Of a stretch of 64,000 bases of DNA, positions 20,855 through 30,514 are shown piece after piece. Made by a program: the position numbers and the translations under genes. Position 1 is the first letter of the stretch. Every line of letters starts with the position of its first letter. Source of the DNA: Shewanella waksmanii ATCC BAA-643 (lineage in GTDB: Bacteria > Pseudomonadota > Gammaproteobacteria > Enterobacterales > Shewanellaceae). The notes under the pieces are model-generated. The model did not search any database, had not been told where the DNA came from, and saw only the letters and a program-made list of their open reading frames with translations. The stretch spans positions 1-64,000 of the forward strand of contig NZ_JAEH01000030.1 of assembly GCF_000518805.1 (NCBI RefSeq). Direction: 5' to 3'.

Positions 20855-23800
20855 ATGCGCTTTACTGATGTCTTTATTCGTCGCCCTGTATTGGCAGCTT
20901 CAATCAGCTTCCTCATTGTGCTACTCGGGGCGTATGCGCTGAAAAGCATGCAGGTGCGAGAATACCCTGAAATGACCAATACCGTGGTCACGGTGACTAC
21001 CAGTTATTACGGGGCTGATTCCAATCTCATTCAAGGCTTTATCACTCAGCCATTAGAACAAGCTCTCGCACAGGCAGATAATGTTGATTTCATGACATCG
21101 GAGAGCTTCTTAGGTAGCTCAAAAATTACTGTCTACATGAAGCTCAACACCGATCCCAATGGCGCCTTGGCCGACATTCTCGCTAAGGTCAACTCGGTAC
21201 GCTCGCAGCTGCCTAAAGAAGCTGAAGATCCTACAGTCGAGATGTCTACTGGGTCGCAAACTTCGGTGCTGTATATCTCGTTTTATAGCGACCAAATTAA
21301 CTCAAGTCAGATCACCGATTACCTTGAGCGCGTAGTGAAACCTGAGCTATTTACGATTGATGGTGTCGCCAAGGTCAACCTCTATGGCGGCATAAAATAC
21401 GCAATGCGAATTTGGCTTGATCCAGCACGTATGGGGGCATTTAATCTATCCTCTACCGATGTCATGAATGTGTTGCAAGCCAACAACTATCAGTCTGCGG
21501 TAGGCCAAGCCAATAACACTTTCACTTTGTTTAACGGTACCGCGGATACACAAGTCGCCACCGTTGCTGAACTGGAAAAGTTAGTGGTTGGCAGTAAGGA
21601 CGGGCTAGTGATTCGCCTTGGCGATATCGCTACGGTAAGTTTGGAGAAAAGCCATGATGTTTATCGTGCCTTGGCCGATGGCCAGGAGGCGGTTGTTGTT
21701 GGCCTCGATGTGACTCCGACAGCCAATCCGCTGATTGTGGCAGCCGATGCTCGCGCCATGATGCCGCAAATATCACGCGACTTGCCAGTTTCGATGAAAG
21801 CCCGCGTGCTATATGACTCTTCTCTTGCCATTGATGAGTCTATTGATGAAGTGATCAAAACCATTGGTGAAGCGGCGCTCATTGTAATCGTGGTGATCAC
21901 CCTGTTCTTAGGCTCGTTTAGAGCAGTTTTAATCCCTATTGTCACTATTCCTTTGTCATTGATTGGCGTGGCGGTGATCATGCAAATGTTTGGCTTTACC
22001 CTTAACTTGATGACATTACTGGCAATGGTACTGGCTATCGGTTTGGTTGTGGATGATGCCATTGTGGTAGTAGAAAATGTCGACCGCCATATTAAACTGG
22101 GTGAAACACCGTTTAGGGCGGCGATTATCGGTACACGAGAGATCGCGGTACCCGTTATTTCGATGACGATTACCTTAGCGGCAGTTTACGCCCCCATCGC
22201 CCTTATGGGGGGGATTACTGGGTCACTATTTAAAGAGTTCGCCCTAACCTTAGCCGGGGCGGTATTTATCTCAGGTATTGTCGCATTAACCTTATCACCA
22301 ATGATGTGCTCTAAAATCCTCAAAGCCCACAGCCAGCCAAATCGATTTGAACAAGCTGTTGAGCGATTTTTAGCAGGCCTAACCAATCGCTACAATCGGA
22401 TGTTATCTGCTGTTTTAGAAAAGCGTCCGGTGATTATTGGTTTTGCGGTAATCGTATTTATCTCTTTACCTATCATGTTTAGCTTTATCCCGTCGGAGCT
22501 TGCGCCCAACGAAGATAAGAGCGTGGTCATGATGATGGGCACCGCGCCATCCAGCGCCAATTTAGATTATATTCAGTCGAATATGACCTTAGTCACCAAT
22601 ATGATCAGCGAGCAACCAGAAGCCGCTGCATCATTAGCATTTGTTGGGGTCCCTAACGCCAACCAGGCATTTGGTATTGCGCCATTAGTGCCATGGAGCG
22701 AGCGTGACAAGAGCCAAAAAGAGATGCAAAAGTTCTTTGGTGAACAGGTTAAAACCATTCCGGGAATGGCGGTAACCACGTTCCAAATGCCAGAGCTGCC
22801 TGGGGCATCAAGTGGCCTACCAATCCAGTTTGTGATCACCAGTTCGGCATCATTTGAGAGCTTATTCCAAATTGGTTCCAGCGTGCTGGAAAAAGTGCAG
22901 CAAAGTCCACTGTTTGTTTACTCTGAAATTAACCTCAAGTTTGATTCAGGGGCGATGAAAATCCATATCAAACGCGATGTTGCAGGCGCTTATGGCATCA
23001 CGATGCAGGATATCGGTTTAACCTTAACCACCATGATGAGTGACGGCTATGTTAACCGCATTAACCTCGATGGCCGCTCCTATGAGGTGATTCCGCAAGT
23101 GGAGCGCAAATACCGCGCTAACCCAGAATCACTAGCAGGTTATTACCTTACTGCTGCCGACGGCCGCTCTATCCCCTTAGCAAGTTTGGTCGATATCGAG
23201 ATGGTTTCTGAGCCAAGATCACTACCGCACTTCAACCAAATGAATGCGGTGACCGTGGGCGGTGTGGCGACTCCTGGGGTTGCTATCGGTGATGCGATCG
23301 CTTTTCTTAAAAACATTGGCGATAACGACTTACCTAAGGGCTATAGCTACGACTTTCTTGGTGAAGCACGTCAGTATGTTACTGAAGGTTCGGCATTATA
23401 TGCCACCTTTGGCCTCGCCTTGGCCATCATCTTTTTGGTATTGGCTAGCCAATTTGAAAGCCTAAAAGACCCACTAGTGATCTTAGTGTCAGTGCCTTTG
23501 GCGATTAGTGGCGCCTTGATTGCGCTAGGGTGGACCCACGTTATGGGGCTATCGTCGATGAACATCTATACGCAGGTAGGATTAATCACCTTAGTGGGGC
23601 TGATCACTAAGCACGGTATCTTAATGTGTGAGGTGGCTAAAGAAGAGCAGCTACACAATGGTTTGAGTCGCACTGAAGCCATTAAACATGCGGCGACAAT
23701 TCGATTGCGCCCCATTTTAATGACTACCGCAGCAATGATTGCCGGTCTGATTCCGCTGCTATTTGCGGTGGGTGCAGGCGCAGTAGCGCGATTCAATATT

Positions 23801-23962
23801 GGCCTAGTTATCGTCTCAGGGCTGGCTATTGGTACCGTGTTTACCTTGTTTGTACTGCCGGTGATATACACTTACTTGGCAGAAAAACATCAACCCCTGC
23901 CCGTATTTGATGAAACATTAAAGGCAGATCCTGCGCTAGCAGAGCAACCATCGCAAGCTTAA
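20855..23962 (+). CDS. RND multidrug efflux transporter (HAE1 family)
   Basis: Proton-driven inner-membrane pump of 1,035 residues with 12 transmembrane helices and two large periplasmic loops. TM4 carries the paired Asp residues of the proton relay in VVDDAIVVVENV, and the beginning MRFTDVFIRRPVLA is typical. A TTG codon two codons earlier is possible, but the GGGGGG ribosome-binding site at 20842-20847 is properly spaced only for the ATG at 20855. It is the last gene of the tetR-adaptor-pump operon, and substrates cannot be told from sequence. Confidence 0.93.
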   Translation: MRFTDVFIRRPVLAASISFLIVLLGAYALKSMQVREYPEMTNTVVTVTTSYYGADSNLIQGFITQPLEQALAQADNVDFMTSESFLGSSKITVYMKLNTDPNGALADILAKVNSVRSQLPKEAEDPTVEMSTGSQTSVLYISFYSDQINSSQITDYLERVVKPELFTIDGVAKVNLYGGIKYAMRIWLDPARMGAFNLSSTDVMNVLQANNYQSAVGQANNTFTLFNGTADTQVATVAELEKLVVGSKDGLVIRLGDIATVSLEKSHDVYRALADGQEAVVVGLDVTPTANPLIVAADARAMMPQISRDLPVSMKARVLYDSSLAIDESIDEVIKTIGEAALIVIVVITLFLGSFRAVLIPIVTIPLSLIGVAVIMQMFGFTLNLMTLLAMVLAIGLVVDDAIVVVENVDRHIKLGETPFRAAIIGTREIAVPVISMTITLAAVYAPIALMGGITGSLFKEFALTLAGAVFISGIVALTLSPMMCSKILKAHSQPNRFEQAVERFLAGLTNRYNRMLSAVLEKRPVIIGFAVIVFISLPIMFSFIPSELAPNEDKSVVMMMGTAPSSANLDYIQSNMTLVTNMISEQPEAAASLAFVGVPNANQAFGIAPLVPWSERDKSQKEMQKFFGEQVKTIPGMAVTTFQMPELPGASSGLPIQFVITSSASFESLFQIGSSVLEKVQQSPLFVYSEINLKFDSGAMKIHIKRDVAGAYGITMQDIGLTLTTMMSDGYVNRINLDGRSYEVIPQVERKYRANPESLAGYYLTAADGRSIPLASLVDIEMVSEPRSLPHFNQMNAVTVGGVATPGVAIGDAIAFLKNIGDNDLPKGYSYDFLGEARQYVTEGSALYATFGLALAIIFLVLASQFESLKDPLVILVSVPLAISGALIALGWTHVMGLSSMNIYTQVGLITLVGLITKHGILMCEVAKEEQLHNGLSRTEAIKHAATIRLRPILMTTAAMIAGLIPLLFAVGAGAVARFNIGLVIVSGLAIGTVFTLFVLPVIYTYLAEKHQPLPVFDETLKADPALAEQPSQA

Positions 23963-23977
23963 TTGGCCAAGCCAAGC

Positions 23978-24014
23978 AAACACCACTTAGTTCGCACTAA
24001 GCGGTGTTTATTTT
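23978..24014 (+). terminator. Terminator of the RND efflux operon
   Basis: A hairpin pairs AAACACC-A-CTTAG with CTAAG-C-GGTGTTT around a TTCGCA loop, with one internal A-C mismatch, and is followed by TATTTT. It begins 15 bases after the pump stop codon. Confidence 0.75.
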
Positions 24015-24081
24015 GGCAATCGTCAATGGCTCAGGTACAATCTACCACCATTGAGCATTTTGCACTGAAGCGGAAACCAAC

Positions 24082-24336
24082 ATGATCAACCCAAAAAAAA
24101 TCGAAGAAGTTGCCAAGCAATTAAGTGATAACCTGCCAGCAGGTTTAAAGCAATTTGCTGGGGAGTTTGAGGATAAAAGCAAGCAGGTGCTGCAAAGCCA
24201 ATTAATGAAATTGGATGTGGTTTCACGAGAGGAGTTTGAAGTTCAGCAGCATGTATTACTGAAGACCCGTGAAAAGCTCGAAGCACTGCAAGCTCAGGTT
24301 GAGGCCTTAGAGGCCAAATTAAACCAAGACCAATAA
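24082..24336 (+). CDS. ubiK: Ubiquinone biosynthesis accessory factor UbiK (YqiC family)
   Basis: A small acidic protein of 84 residues matching the BMFP/YqiC family: an N-terminal amphipathic segment (MINPKKIEEVAKQL), and a C-terminal coiled coil (about residues 50-84, LEALQAQVEALEAKL) that mediates trimerisation. UbiK works with UbiJ in the soluble ubiquinone biosynthesis complex and can bind membranes. It is transcribed alone between two hairpin terminators. Confidence 0.92.
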   Translation: MINPKKIEEVAKQLSDNLPAGLKQFAGEFEDKSKQVLQSQLMKLDVVSREEFEVQQHVLLKTREKLEALQAQVEALEAKLNQDQ

Positions 24337-24340
24337 TAAA

Positions 24341-24374
24341 TAAAAGAGCACCGATTAAGGTGCTCTTTTATTTT
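24341..24374 (+). terminator. Bidirectional terminator between ubiK and the DUF417 gene
   Basis: A perfect 12-bp stem (TAAAAGAGCACC / GGTGCTCTTTTA) with a GATTAA loop, followed by T's, sits between the converging ubiK and minus-strand membrane-protein genes and can serve both. Confidence 0.9.
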
Positions 24375-24381
24375 GCCTCAT

Positions 24382-25224
24382 CTAAACCTTTTGGCGGTTG
24401 TTATGATGGACAAATAACACCACGCAACTGGCAAGCAATACCAAATCTTTGACAATAAACTGACCGCTTGAGGTTAGCATCCAAAAACCGCTGTCAGTGC
24501 TATAGGCCGGCAGACTAATAATAAAGGTTTGAGTCGCAATGAAGGTCAGCGCCGCCATCAACAACCCCAGATAATAGATAGGCGTTGAAATGCGTGCCAT
24601 CATTAAAGCCACCACAGCAATAAGCTCGATTACCCCAATAAAGTAAGAGCCATGTAGCACACTAAAATAATCATAAATCCAGCTAAACAATACGCTGGTG
24701 CGCATCAAACCTTCGATGCCATCGGCTTCAATTTGGGTAAATTTCATCCCGCCAATCCAGGTCAGCACTAACACGACTCCAAGCCAATTTAGCCGCAATG
24801 CCCACTGCTGTAATGTATCATTAGCGCTGTAGTACGCTGCTAAATACAAGGCCACAGCGGCAATCCCTAGGTACTTAATCAAACCTTGGCCTGCACCAAT
24901 AGCTGGAAAACTACCTAAGCTGTCAATCCATACAGGATGAGTCACCAACATCAGCATGGGAACCAAAGCCAGCGCCGCATACCCATATAGCAAGCGGATG
25001 CGCCAACGTTTGGCGGGCAATAGTAGGACGGCAACCAATAACAACTGCAGTACACCAACGGCGCTACCTAGCCAGCCAATCTCAGGCAGATTAAGGTGAC
25101 CTAACTGCTTGATGTAATAACTGGCATCATCACCGGTAAAGCGATTAAATGCGGTAATAAATAGAAAAATGGTTAATAAGTAGCGCGCAATCTCGCTACC
25201 TGTGTTTACGCTAAAAGTTTTCAT
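24382..25224 (-). CDS. DUF417 (RclC/YkgB-like) membrane protein with DoxX-like N-terminal half
   Basis: A 280-residue protein with about eight hydrophobic segments. The C-terminal half resembles DUF417, the family of E. coli RclC, a reactive-chlorine resistance protein: WIGGMKFT, a GVIELIAVV helix, and a closing GQFIVKDLVLLAS segment. The N-terminal half is another four-helix DoxX-like unit, so the protein looks like a duplication of the unit found once in RclC (197 residues). The start at 25224 is chosen over a longer frame because AGGAG lies 7 bases upstream. Function here is unknown. Confidence 0.72.
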   Translation of the reverse strand: MKTFSVNTGSEIARYLLTIFLFITAFNRFTGDDASYYIKQLGHLNLPEIGWLGSAVGVLQLLLVAVLLLPAKRWRIRLLYGYAALALVPMLMLVTHPVWIDSLGSFPAIGAGQGLIKYLGIAAVALYLAAYYSANDTLQQWALRLNWLGVVLVLTWIGGMKFTQIEADGIEGLMRTSVLFSWIYDYFSVLHGSYFIGVIELIAVVALMMARISTPIYYLGLLMAALTFIATQTFIISLPAYSTDSGFWMLTSSGQFIVKDLVLLASCVVLFVHHNNRQKV

Positions 25225-25403
25225 TCGGTTCTCCTGATCTGGCTCAAGAGACCTGTGGCAAGTCAGATTACTTTCAACCAACCTACTAAAAACCTATTTT
25301 TCCATTCACATTGCCATGTTGTTGCCACAATTGATCAGCGTCTCGCCACCCTATGAATATGCTAATTTGCTGTAATAGCGACGATAAACAACAAGGAAAT
25401 GTC

Positions 25404-26762
25404 ATGTTTAAATCGCTCAATATGCAACAAAGCCCTATCAATAGTAAATTACTACTCATTGCAGTTATCGCCCTGCTGTCATTTATCCCCCTAGGCATAC
25501 TGATGGATATCACTTCCGATCGCCAAGCATTGCAACAACAAGTGATTGACGATATTGGCAATAGCTGGGGCCACGCTCAACGTGTTGCCGGCCCTGTACT
25601 GGTGATGCCTTATACCTATGAGATTGTGAATAATAGTGTCGACAATAATGGGGATATTAAACAGGTTCGCAGCCACTTTAATAGTGAACTCGTCATCCTG
25701 CCAAAGCAGCTTGATCTTGATATTGCCGTCCAACACGACTTACTTTCACGTGGGATTTTCGAATCGTTAGTCTACAAAGGCAACATTAGCGGCAAAGCGC
25801 AATTTGATCTCAGCAATCTCACCGTGGCCAACCTAATACGGTTTGACTATCGCAATGCGCGGATAGTTTTTGCCGTTTCAGCTAACCAAGCCATTGATAA
25901 AGTCAGCCGCTTTGATTTAATCGCAGTAAACTCAGCGACGCAGCAGCCCACATTGGGAGAGTTAATGCCCGGCACCGGCCTGAGTGAACAACCTGGCTTG
26001 CAATCAGGCTTTCATCGTCTAGTTGACCTCAGCGACAAACACACGCAACTAGATACTGATTTTGCGATACAGTTACGTGGCTCTCAAGCTATCAGCGCCC
26101 TACCACTTGGCCAACAAACCCAACTGACTTTTGCCGCTGACTGGCCACACCCAAGCTTTAAAGGTTTACTGCCTACCTCACGCCACATTGATAACCAAGG
26201 TTTTAAAGCAACATGGCAAGTCAGTCACTTAACCCGTAATTACCCGCAGCAATTTAGCACTCAATCCCAGCAGAATTTAACGGAAGTAGAAGCCTATGCA
26301 CAGCTGTTTCAACCTGTGACTCACTACGGACAAATACATCGCGCGGTGAAATATGGGTTACTGTTTATCTTGTTATCTTGTATCACCTTACTAATTTTTG
26401 AATTGAGCTTAAAACGCAATGTTAGCCTGATCCAATACTTGATGATCACCTGTGCTATGACACTGTTTTATCTATTACTCCTGTCTCTTTCAGAGCATTT
26501 ACCATTTAGCTTGGCCTATGGTCTAGCGACTTTAGTTCCTATCATTTCGGTGAGCCTCTATATGGGCAGTATTATGGCCAGTAAACGTCATGGCGCCATC
26601 ATGGCGGCGTTGCTCAGTTGTTTATATGCTTTGCTGTACGGCGTGCTCAAGCTCGAAGACTATGCACTGCTAATGGGCAGCGCTCTACTCGTGGTGGTGA
26701 TGCTGGTATTAATGTTTATTACTCGTCATGTCCCAGAAACCGAGCAAAAAGCTCTTTTATGA
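25404..26762 (+). CDS. creD: CreD-family inner-membrane protein
   Basis: A 452-residue membrane protein, near the 450 residues of E. coli CreD. It has one N-terminal transmembrane helix (about 17-37), a large periplasmic domain with the RVAGPVLVMPY motif, and four or five C-terminal helices (about 330-445). CreD belongs to the CreBC regulon and affects envelope integrity and colicin tolerance, but its biochemical role is unknown. AAGGAA upstream favours the ATG at 25404 over one 51 bases earlier. No creBC genes are nearby. Confidence 0.88.
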   Translation: MFKSLNMQQSPINSKLLLIAVIALLSFIPLGILMDITSDRQALQQQVIDDIGNSWGHAQRVAGPVLVMPYTYEIVNNSVDNNGDIKQVRSHFNSELVILPKQLDLDIAVQHDLLSRGIFESLVYKGNISGKAQFDLSNLTVANLIRFDYRNARIVFAVSANQAIDKVSRFDLIAVNSATQQPTLGELMPGTGLSEQPGLQSGFHRLVDLSDKHTQLDTDFAIQLRGSQAISALPLGQQTQLTFAADWPHPSFKGLLPTSRHIDNQGFKATWQVSHLTRNYPQQFSTQSQQNLTEVEAYAQLFQPVTHYGQIHRAVKYGLLFILLSCITLLIFELSLKRNVSLIQYLMITCAMTLFYLLLLSLSEHLPFSLAYGLATLVPIISVSLYMGSIMASKRHGAIMAALLSCLYALLYGVLKLEDYALLMGSALLVVVMLVLMFITRHVPETEQKALL

Positions 26763-26797
26763 GTAAAGATTAATGGATAATTCATGCTCTTAATATG

Positions 26798-26834
26798 GCG
26801 CGTGCTTAGCTCACGCGCTAGCCTACTATTTTTT
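26798..26834 (+). terminator. Possible terminator after creD
   Basis: A 7-bp GC-rich stem (GCGCGTG / CACGCGC) with a 7-base loop is followed about 10 bases later by a T run. The T run is too far from the stem for a textbook terminator, so support is moderate. Confidence 0.4.
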
Positions 26835-26850
26835 ACACTGAGGCTCAGCT

Positions 26851-27642
26851 TTGTCATCAACTCCTAGTGCTCGTCGTTACTGGCTACTAATGTGGTCGCT
26901 ACTGCTTTCTTTGCCCGCGGTTATTTGGTTCAGCGGTATCAATCTGTTTGCCACAATGCCGCTAGACTCCCTCCTAGCACAAGGGCTTTATTGGCTTACC
27001 TCTACCGGGACCGCCCCCTATGGCGTCCTGACCGTATTGGCAATCTATGCCCTTAGTTACCGATGTTTACCTAAAAAGCACTTTACAGCGCTCGTGCTCA
27101 GTGTCGCCGTCGCGATGGTCTCATCACTGACGCTCAACCAATTTTTGAAACCATTTTTCAGCGAAGCGCGACCTAATGCAGTCCTGCTGCAAGACCAAGG
27201 TTTGCTCAATACCAAGCAGTTTTATATGCAGGAAAAAGCTGACCGCCAACAGCAAATTACAGTTGCCACTGAGCAATACTTACAACAGACCGATGCCATT
27301 GAGCTGTCAGACAATATCAAACAGCACTGGTTACATGAGGTCGGCTTTGCCTTCCCCTCTGGGCACACCTTATTTGCGGTGTCACTGAGTTTGGTGGTGA
27401 GCTACTTTTTTGTGATAGCCGGACAATGGTGGCTACCCAGCATACTCATTGTTTGGACCTGGCTGATGGGCATTAGCCGCATGGTTCTTGGCATGCATTG
27501 GTCTCAAGATGTGTTGGCCTCATCCATCATCGGTGGTTTGATCGCCCTGTTCAGTCTATATTGGGTGCTAAGGTGGCAAACACATTGGACTCGACGCTAC
27601 CCTGCTACCCATAAAACATTTGATAGCGAGCTACCTAAATGA
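26851..27642 (+). CDS. pgpB: PAP2-family phosphatase, likely phosphatidylglycerophosphatase B
   Basis: A 263-residue, multi-helix inner-membrane phosphatase. All three PAP2 signatures are present: KPFFSEARP (K-x6-RP), PSGH, and SRMVLGMHWSQD (SR-x5-H-x3-D). A helical insert before PSGH is characteristic of PgpB, which dephosphorylates phosphatidylglycerol phosphate and undecaprenyl diphosphate. The start appears to be TTG with GAGG 8 bases upstream. It overlaps the following Lrp-type regulator by 4 bases. Confidence 0.88.
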   Translation: MSSTPSARRYWLLMWSLLLSLPAVIWFSGINLFATMPLDSLLAQGLYWLTSTGTAPYGVLTVLAIYALSYRCLPKKHFTALVLSVAVAMVSSLTLNQFLKPFFSEARPNAVLLQDQGLLNTKQFYMQEKADRQQQITVATEQYLQQTDAIELSDNIKQHWLHEVGFAFPSGHTLFAVSLSLVVSYFFVIAGQWWLPSILIVWTWLMGISRMVLGMHWSQDVLASSIIGGLIALFSLYWVLRWQTHWTRRYPATHKTFDSELPK

Positions 27643-28112
27643 ATGCTTCACAGCTTGATAGTATCGACATCCAAATACTGCGGCTCATGCAACAACACGG
27701 CAAACTGGCCAACCAAGAGTTAGCACAGCTAGTGGGCTTATCCGCTTCGCCCTGCTCTCGCCGTGTCAAAGCCATGGAAGAAAGTGGCATTATTGCTGGC
27801 TATAGCACCATTCTGAATCCGCAGGCTTTTAAGCTTAATCTCACAGCCTACGTGCAAGTGAAACTAGAGAAACATGCGCAGTCAATTTTAGAGGCCTTTG
27901 AGCGGGAAATGTTGAGCTATGACGAAGTCCTTGAATGCTGTCTATTAACCGGCAGCGATGCAGATTATCAGCTCAAAGTATTGGTGGTAGATATGGAAGC
28001 TTATAAACGCTTTCTACTAGAGAAACTGACCACTAACCATGATATTGCCGGAGTTCATTCCAGCTTTGTACTGAAACAAGTGAAGAGTCACAGCGCAATT
28101 CCATTGCCATAA
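27639..28112 (+). CDS. Lrp/AsnC-family transcriptional regulator
   Basis: A 157-residue regulator with an N-terminal winged helix-turn-helix (LDSIDIQILRLMQQHGKLAN, then ELAQLVGLSASPCSRRVKAME) and a C-terminal RAM/ACT-like effector domain (about 70-150). Lrp-type proteins sense amino acids and often control nearby transport or catabolic genes. The NSS transporter 257 bases downstream is a possible target, but this is inference from position. Translation is coupled to pgpB through an ATGA overlap. Confidence 0.88.
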   Translation: MNASQLDSIDIQILRLMQQHGKLANQELAQLVGLSASPCSRRVKAMEESGIIAGYSTILNPQAFKLNLTAYVQVKLEKHAQSILEAFEREMLSYDEVLECCLLTGSDADYQLKVLVVDMEAYKRFLLEKLTTNHDIAGVHSSFVLKQVKSHSAIPLP

Positions 28113-28368
28113 AGTCTGCGTTAAGCCACAAATTCAGCAGTTAGGCGCTGTTTTTACTCCCCGATAAAATTGCGCCTATTGTTCACCATACAGAACCAGA
28201 GCAAGAAATAACGACCAAACGCCAGATATACGCAAAAATTCACTATCAAACTCCTTACTCACCCATTATGTTTGCGAATAAACACAAACTAATAGCAATA
28301 AACAAGCGTTGACCTTAGTAATTTTCACTCTATGATGCCTGCTCTTCATGTTAAAGAGACCCGTTACA

Positions 28369-29727
28369 ATGAGCAGTCATCAGCAAACTCACTTTAGTTC
28401 TCGAATCGGCTTTATTATGGCCGCAGCAGGCTCTGCTGTGGGTGTGGGCAATATTTGGGGCTTTCCTACTCAGGCGGCTACCCACGGTGGAGGCGCTTTC
28501 CTACTCGTCTATCTGATTCTAATCGTGCTGCTGGGTTACCCTATGTTAATGGCTGAGCTAATGATTGGTCGCCACGGCCAAACCAACCCCGCCGACGCGA
28601 TGGCTAAATTGGGCCGCAGCCAAACTAGCCGCAGTATTGGTCGGTTTATCGGCTTTGCCTCCATTATCACGGCCACATTAATCTGCACTTTTTACACAAT
28701 TTTGTCAGGCTGGTTTGTAAGCTTTGCAGCGGCACCGCTAGCACAAATGGCAGGTGCCGACGGCGTTGCTGACTGGCTGATGCAGTTCTCTTTATCACGT
28801 AATTTAATATTTACCCTTATCTTCACGGCAATGGTAGTTGTGGTTATTCGCCAAGGAGTACAACGAGGAATTGAACGTTGGTCAAAGCGCTTGATGCCGT
28901 TGCTGCTGGCCATACTGATTTTAGGCGCACTGTACATCATGACCTTACCCGGTGCGACCGCCGGCCTAAGTGCCTTGCTCATTCCTGACTTCAATCGAGT
29001 TTGGGATGCAGATGTGCTGATGGGCGCCCTAGGGCAGACCTTTTTCTCACTCACTGTGGGGACAGGCGCAATGATGGTTTACGGCGCCTACCTTAACCGG
29101 CAAGAGAACATCGGTAAATTAACCGCTTATGTGACTTTGACAGATACCAGTGTGGCGTTTTTAGCGGCCTTAATGATTATCCCGGCCATGTATGTTGCTC
29201 AACACAATGGCGTGCAAATATTTGCCGAAGATGGCAGCTTACTCAACTCCGACACGCTAGTCTTTACCGTTCTTCCGGCGTTATTTGAAACCCTCGGCGG
29301 CTATCTGCAATATGTGATTGCTATCGTTTTCTTCTTACTGATGACAATCGCAGGCTTAACATCGGCAATCTCCATTGTTGAAGTGCCAACCAGCTATTTA
29401 GTAGAGAAAACCCAGCTGGGTCGAGACCGAGCCACGTATTTGGTTGCCACAGTGATCACTTTGATGTCGACCGTCATCGTGTTCAATTTCGAACAGCTAT
29501 TTGGTTTAATCATTACCACCACGACTGAGCGAGCACAACCGTTTATCGCCCTTGGTATTGCCATTTACCTTGGCTGGATCTGGCATCGAAATAGCTTGAT
29601 TGAAGACATTGCTCAACAACAAGGTGCGGATACCAGCAGTCGCTTTTGGAAACTGTGGCCTATTTACGTGAAATGGGTTTGCCCCATTCTTATCATTGCC
29701 ATTATTGCCCAGCTAGTCTTGGGCTAA
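28369..29727 (+). CDS. Sodium-dependent neurotransmitter-symporter (NSS) family transporter
   Basis: A 452-residue, 11-12 helix Na+-coupled symporter. The first helix carries GSAVGVGNIWGFP, the hallmark sodium/substrate site of LeuT-fold NSS proteins, which import amino acids or related amines. The ATG at 28369 is preferred over one 21 bases upstream because AAGAGA lies at the right distance and the family begins close to this Met. The 255-base gap upstream shows no gene. The substrate cannot be assigned. Confidence 0.9.
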   Translation: MSSHQQTHFSSRIGFIMAAAGSAVGVGNIWGFPTQAATHGGGAFLLVYLILIVLLGYPMLMAELMIGRHGQTNPADAMAKLGRSQTSRSIGRFIGFASIITATLICTFYTILSGWFVSFAAAPLAQMAGADGVADWLMQFSLSRNLIFTLIFTAMVVVVIRQGVQRGIERWSKRLMPLLLAILILGALYIMTLPGATAGLSALLIPDFNRVWDADVLMGALGQTFFSLTVGTGAMMVYGAYLNRQENIGKLTAYVTLTDTSVAFLAALMIIPAMYVAQHNGVQIFAEDGSLLNSDTLVFTVLPALFETLGGYLQYVIAIVFFLLMTIAGLTSAISIVEVPTSYLVEKTQLGRDRATYLVATVITLMSTVIVFNFEQLFGLIITTTTERAQPFIALGIAIYLGWIWHRNSLIEDIAQQQGADTSSRFWKLWPIYVKWVCPILIIAIIAQLVLG

Positions 29728-29777
29728 CAGCGAAATACCCGCTAACGCATCGCACGCCAACAAGCACTAACAATGGC

Positions 29778-30398
29778 TCATTTTGGCGTGTAATGCGATA
29801 TCACCATCTGCGCTGCAGATTCTGCTATCTGTTGCTGCGCCGCCACATCAGGAAAAGGTTGGCCTTGAATCAGTTGCGGCCAGAAGCAAAAACCCTTAAT
29901 TAATGCGGTAAACTGGGTCAGGACAAACTGGCTATCTCTAGCCGTCAACGCCCCCGCATCAAGAGCAGCAATAAACCATGCCTCTAGCGGCGACTCTTGT
30001 TGGCTGAACTGCGCCATTGCCTGTTCTATCAACTGGGGTTTATGGATTGCTTCAGCGATGATGACTTTGGCCATATCTTGAAAAGCGAGCTCACTTAACA
30101 TAGAAATTTCCGCCAGGGCCAGCTGTGTGAGTTGTGCGGTTAAATCTTGCTCTGGGCTAAACTCGTCACATTCAAAGGTGCATAACGTCGCCATCATGTT
30201 GACAATAATGGCCTGAAAAAGCGCCTCTTTACTAGGGAAATGGTTATACACCGTGCGCTTTGAGGCACCGGCGCGCGCGGCAATATCATCCATGCTCGCG
30301 ACCCCAAAACCACTTAGTTTGAATTCTTGCGTCGCCGCTTCAATGATGTCCAAGCGCTTTTGCTCTGAACGAGAAGATTTTTTGTCTACTATTTTCAA
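29778..30398 (-). CDS. TetR/AcrR-family regulator divergent from an MBL hydrolase
   Basis: A 206-residue regulator with an N-terminal TetR helix-turn-helix (IAARAGASKRTVYNHFPSKEALFQ, about residues 38-61) and a helical C-terminal domain resembling TetR_C families such as AefR-like proteins. It is transcribed away from the metallo-hydrolase gene at 30515. The 116-base intergenic region holds a long inverted repeat at 30448-30477, a good candidate for its operator, so it probably represses itself and the hydrolase. Confidence 0.88.
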   Translation of the reverse strand: MKIVDKKSSRSEQKRLDIIEAATQEFKLSGFGVASMDDIAARAGASKRTVYNHFPSKEALFQAIIVNMMATLCTFECDEFSPEQDLTAQLTQLALAEISMLSELAFQDMAKVIIAEAIHKPQLIEQAMAQFSQQESPLEAWFIAALDAGALTARDSQFVLTQFTALIKGFCFWPQLIQGQPFPDVAAQQQIAESAAQMVISHYTPK

Positions 30399-30447
30399 TT
30401 AATTAACAGCCATTATCAATATTGTCACCAGCTATTTTACACTGATC

Positions 30448-30477
30448 AGTTTACTTTTCAAAATTACAAAGTAAACT
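30448..30477. promoter_or_regulatory. Inverted-repeat operator between tetR and MBL hydrolase genes
   Basis: Perfect 10-bp arms AGTTTACTTT and AAAGTAAACT are separated by 10 bases, with a further outer CACTG/CAGTG pairing. Location between divergent genes supports TetR binding; no -10/-35 boxes were assigned with confidence. Confidence 0.65.
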
Positions 30478-30514
30478 ACCCAGTGTAGTTTGCTTGAGGT
30501 AAAAATTAGTCATC

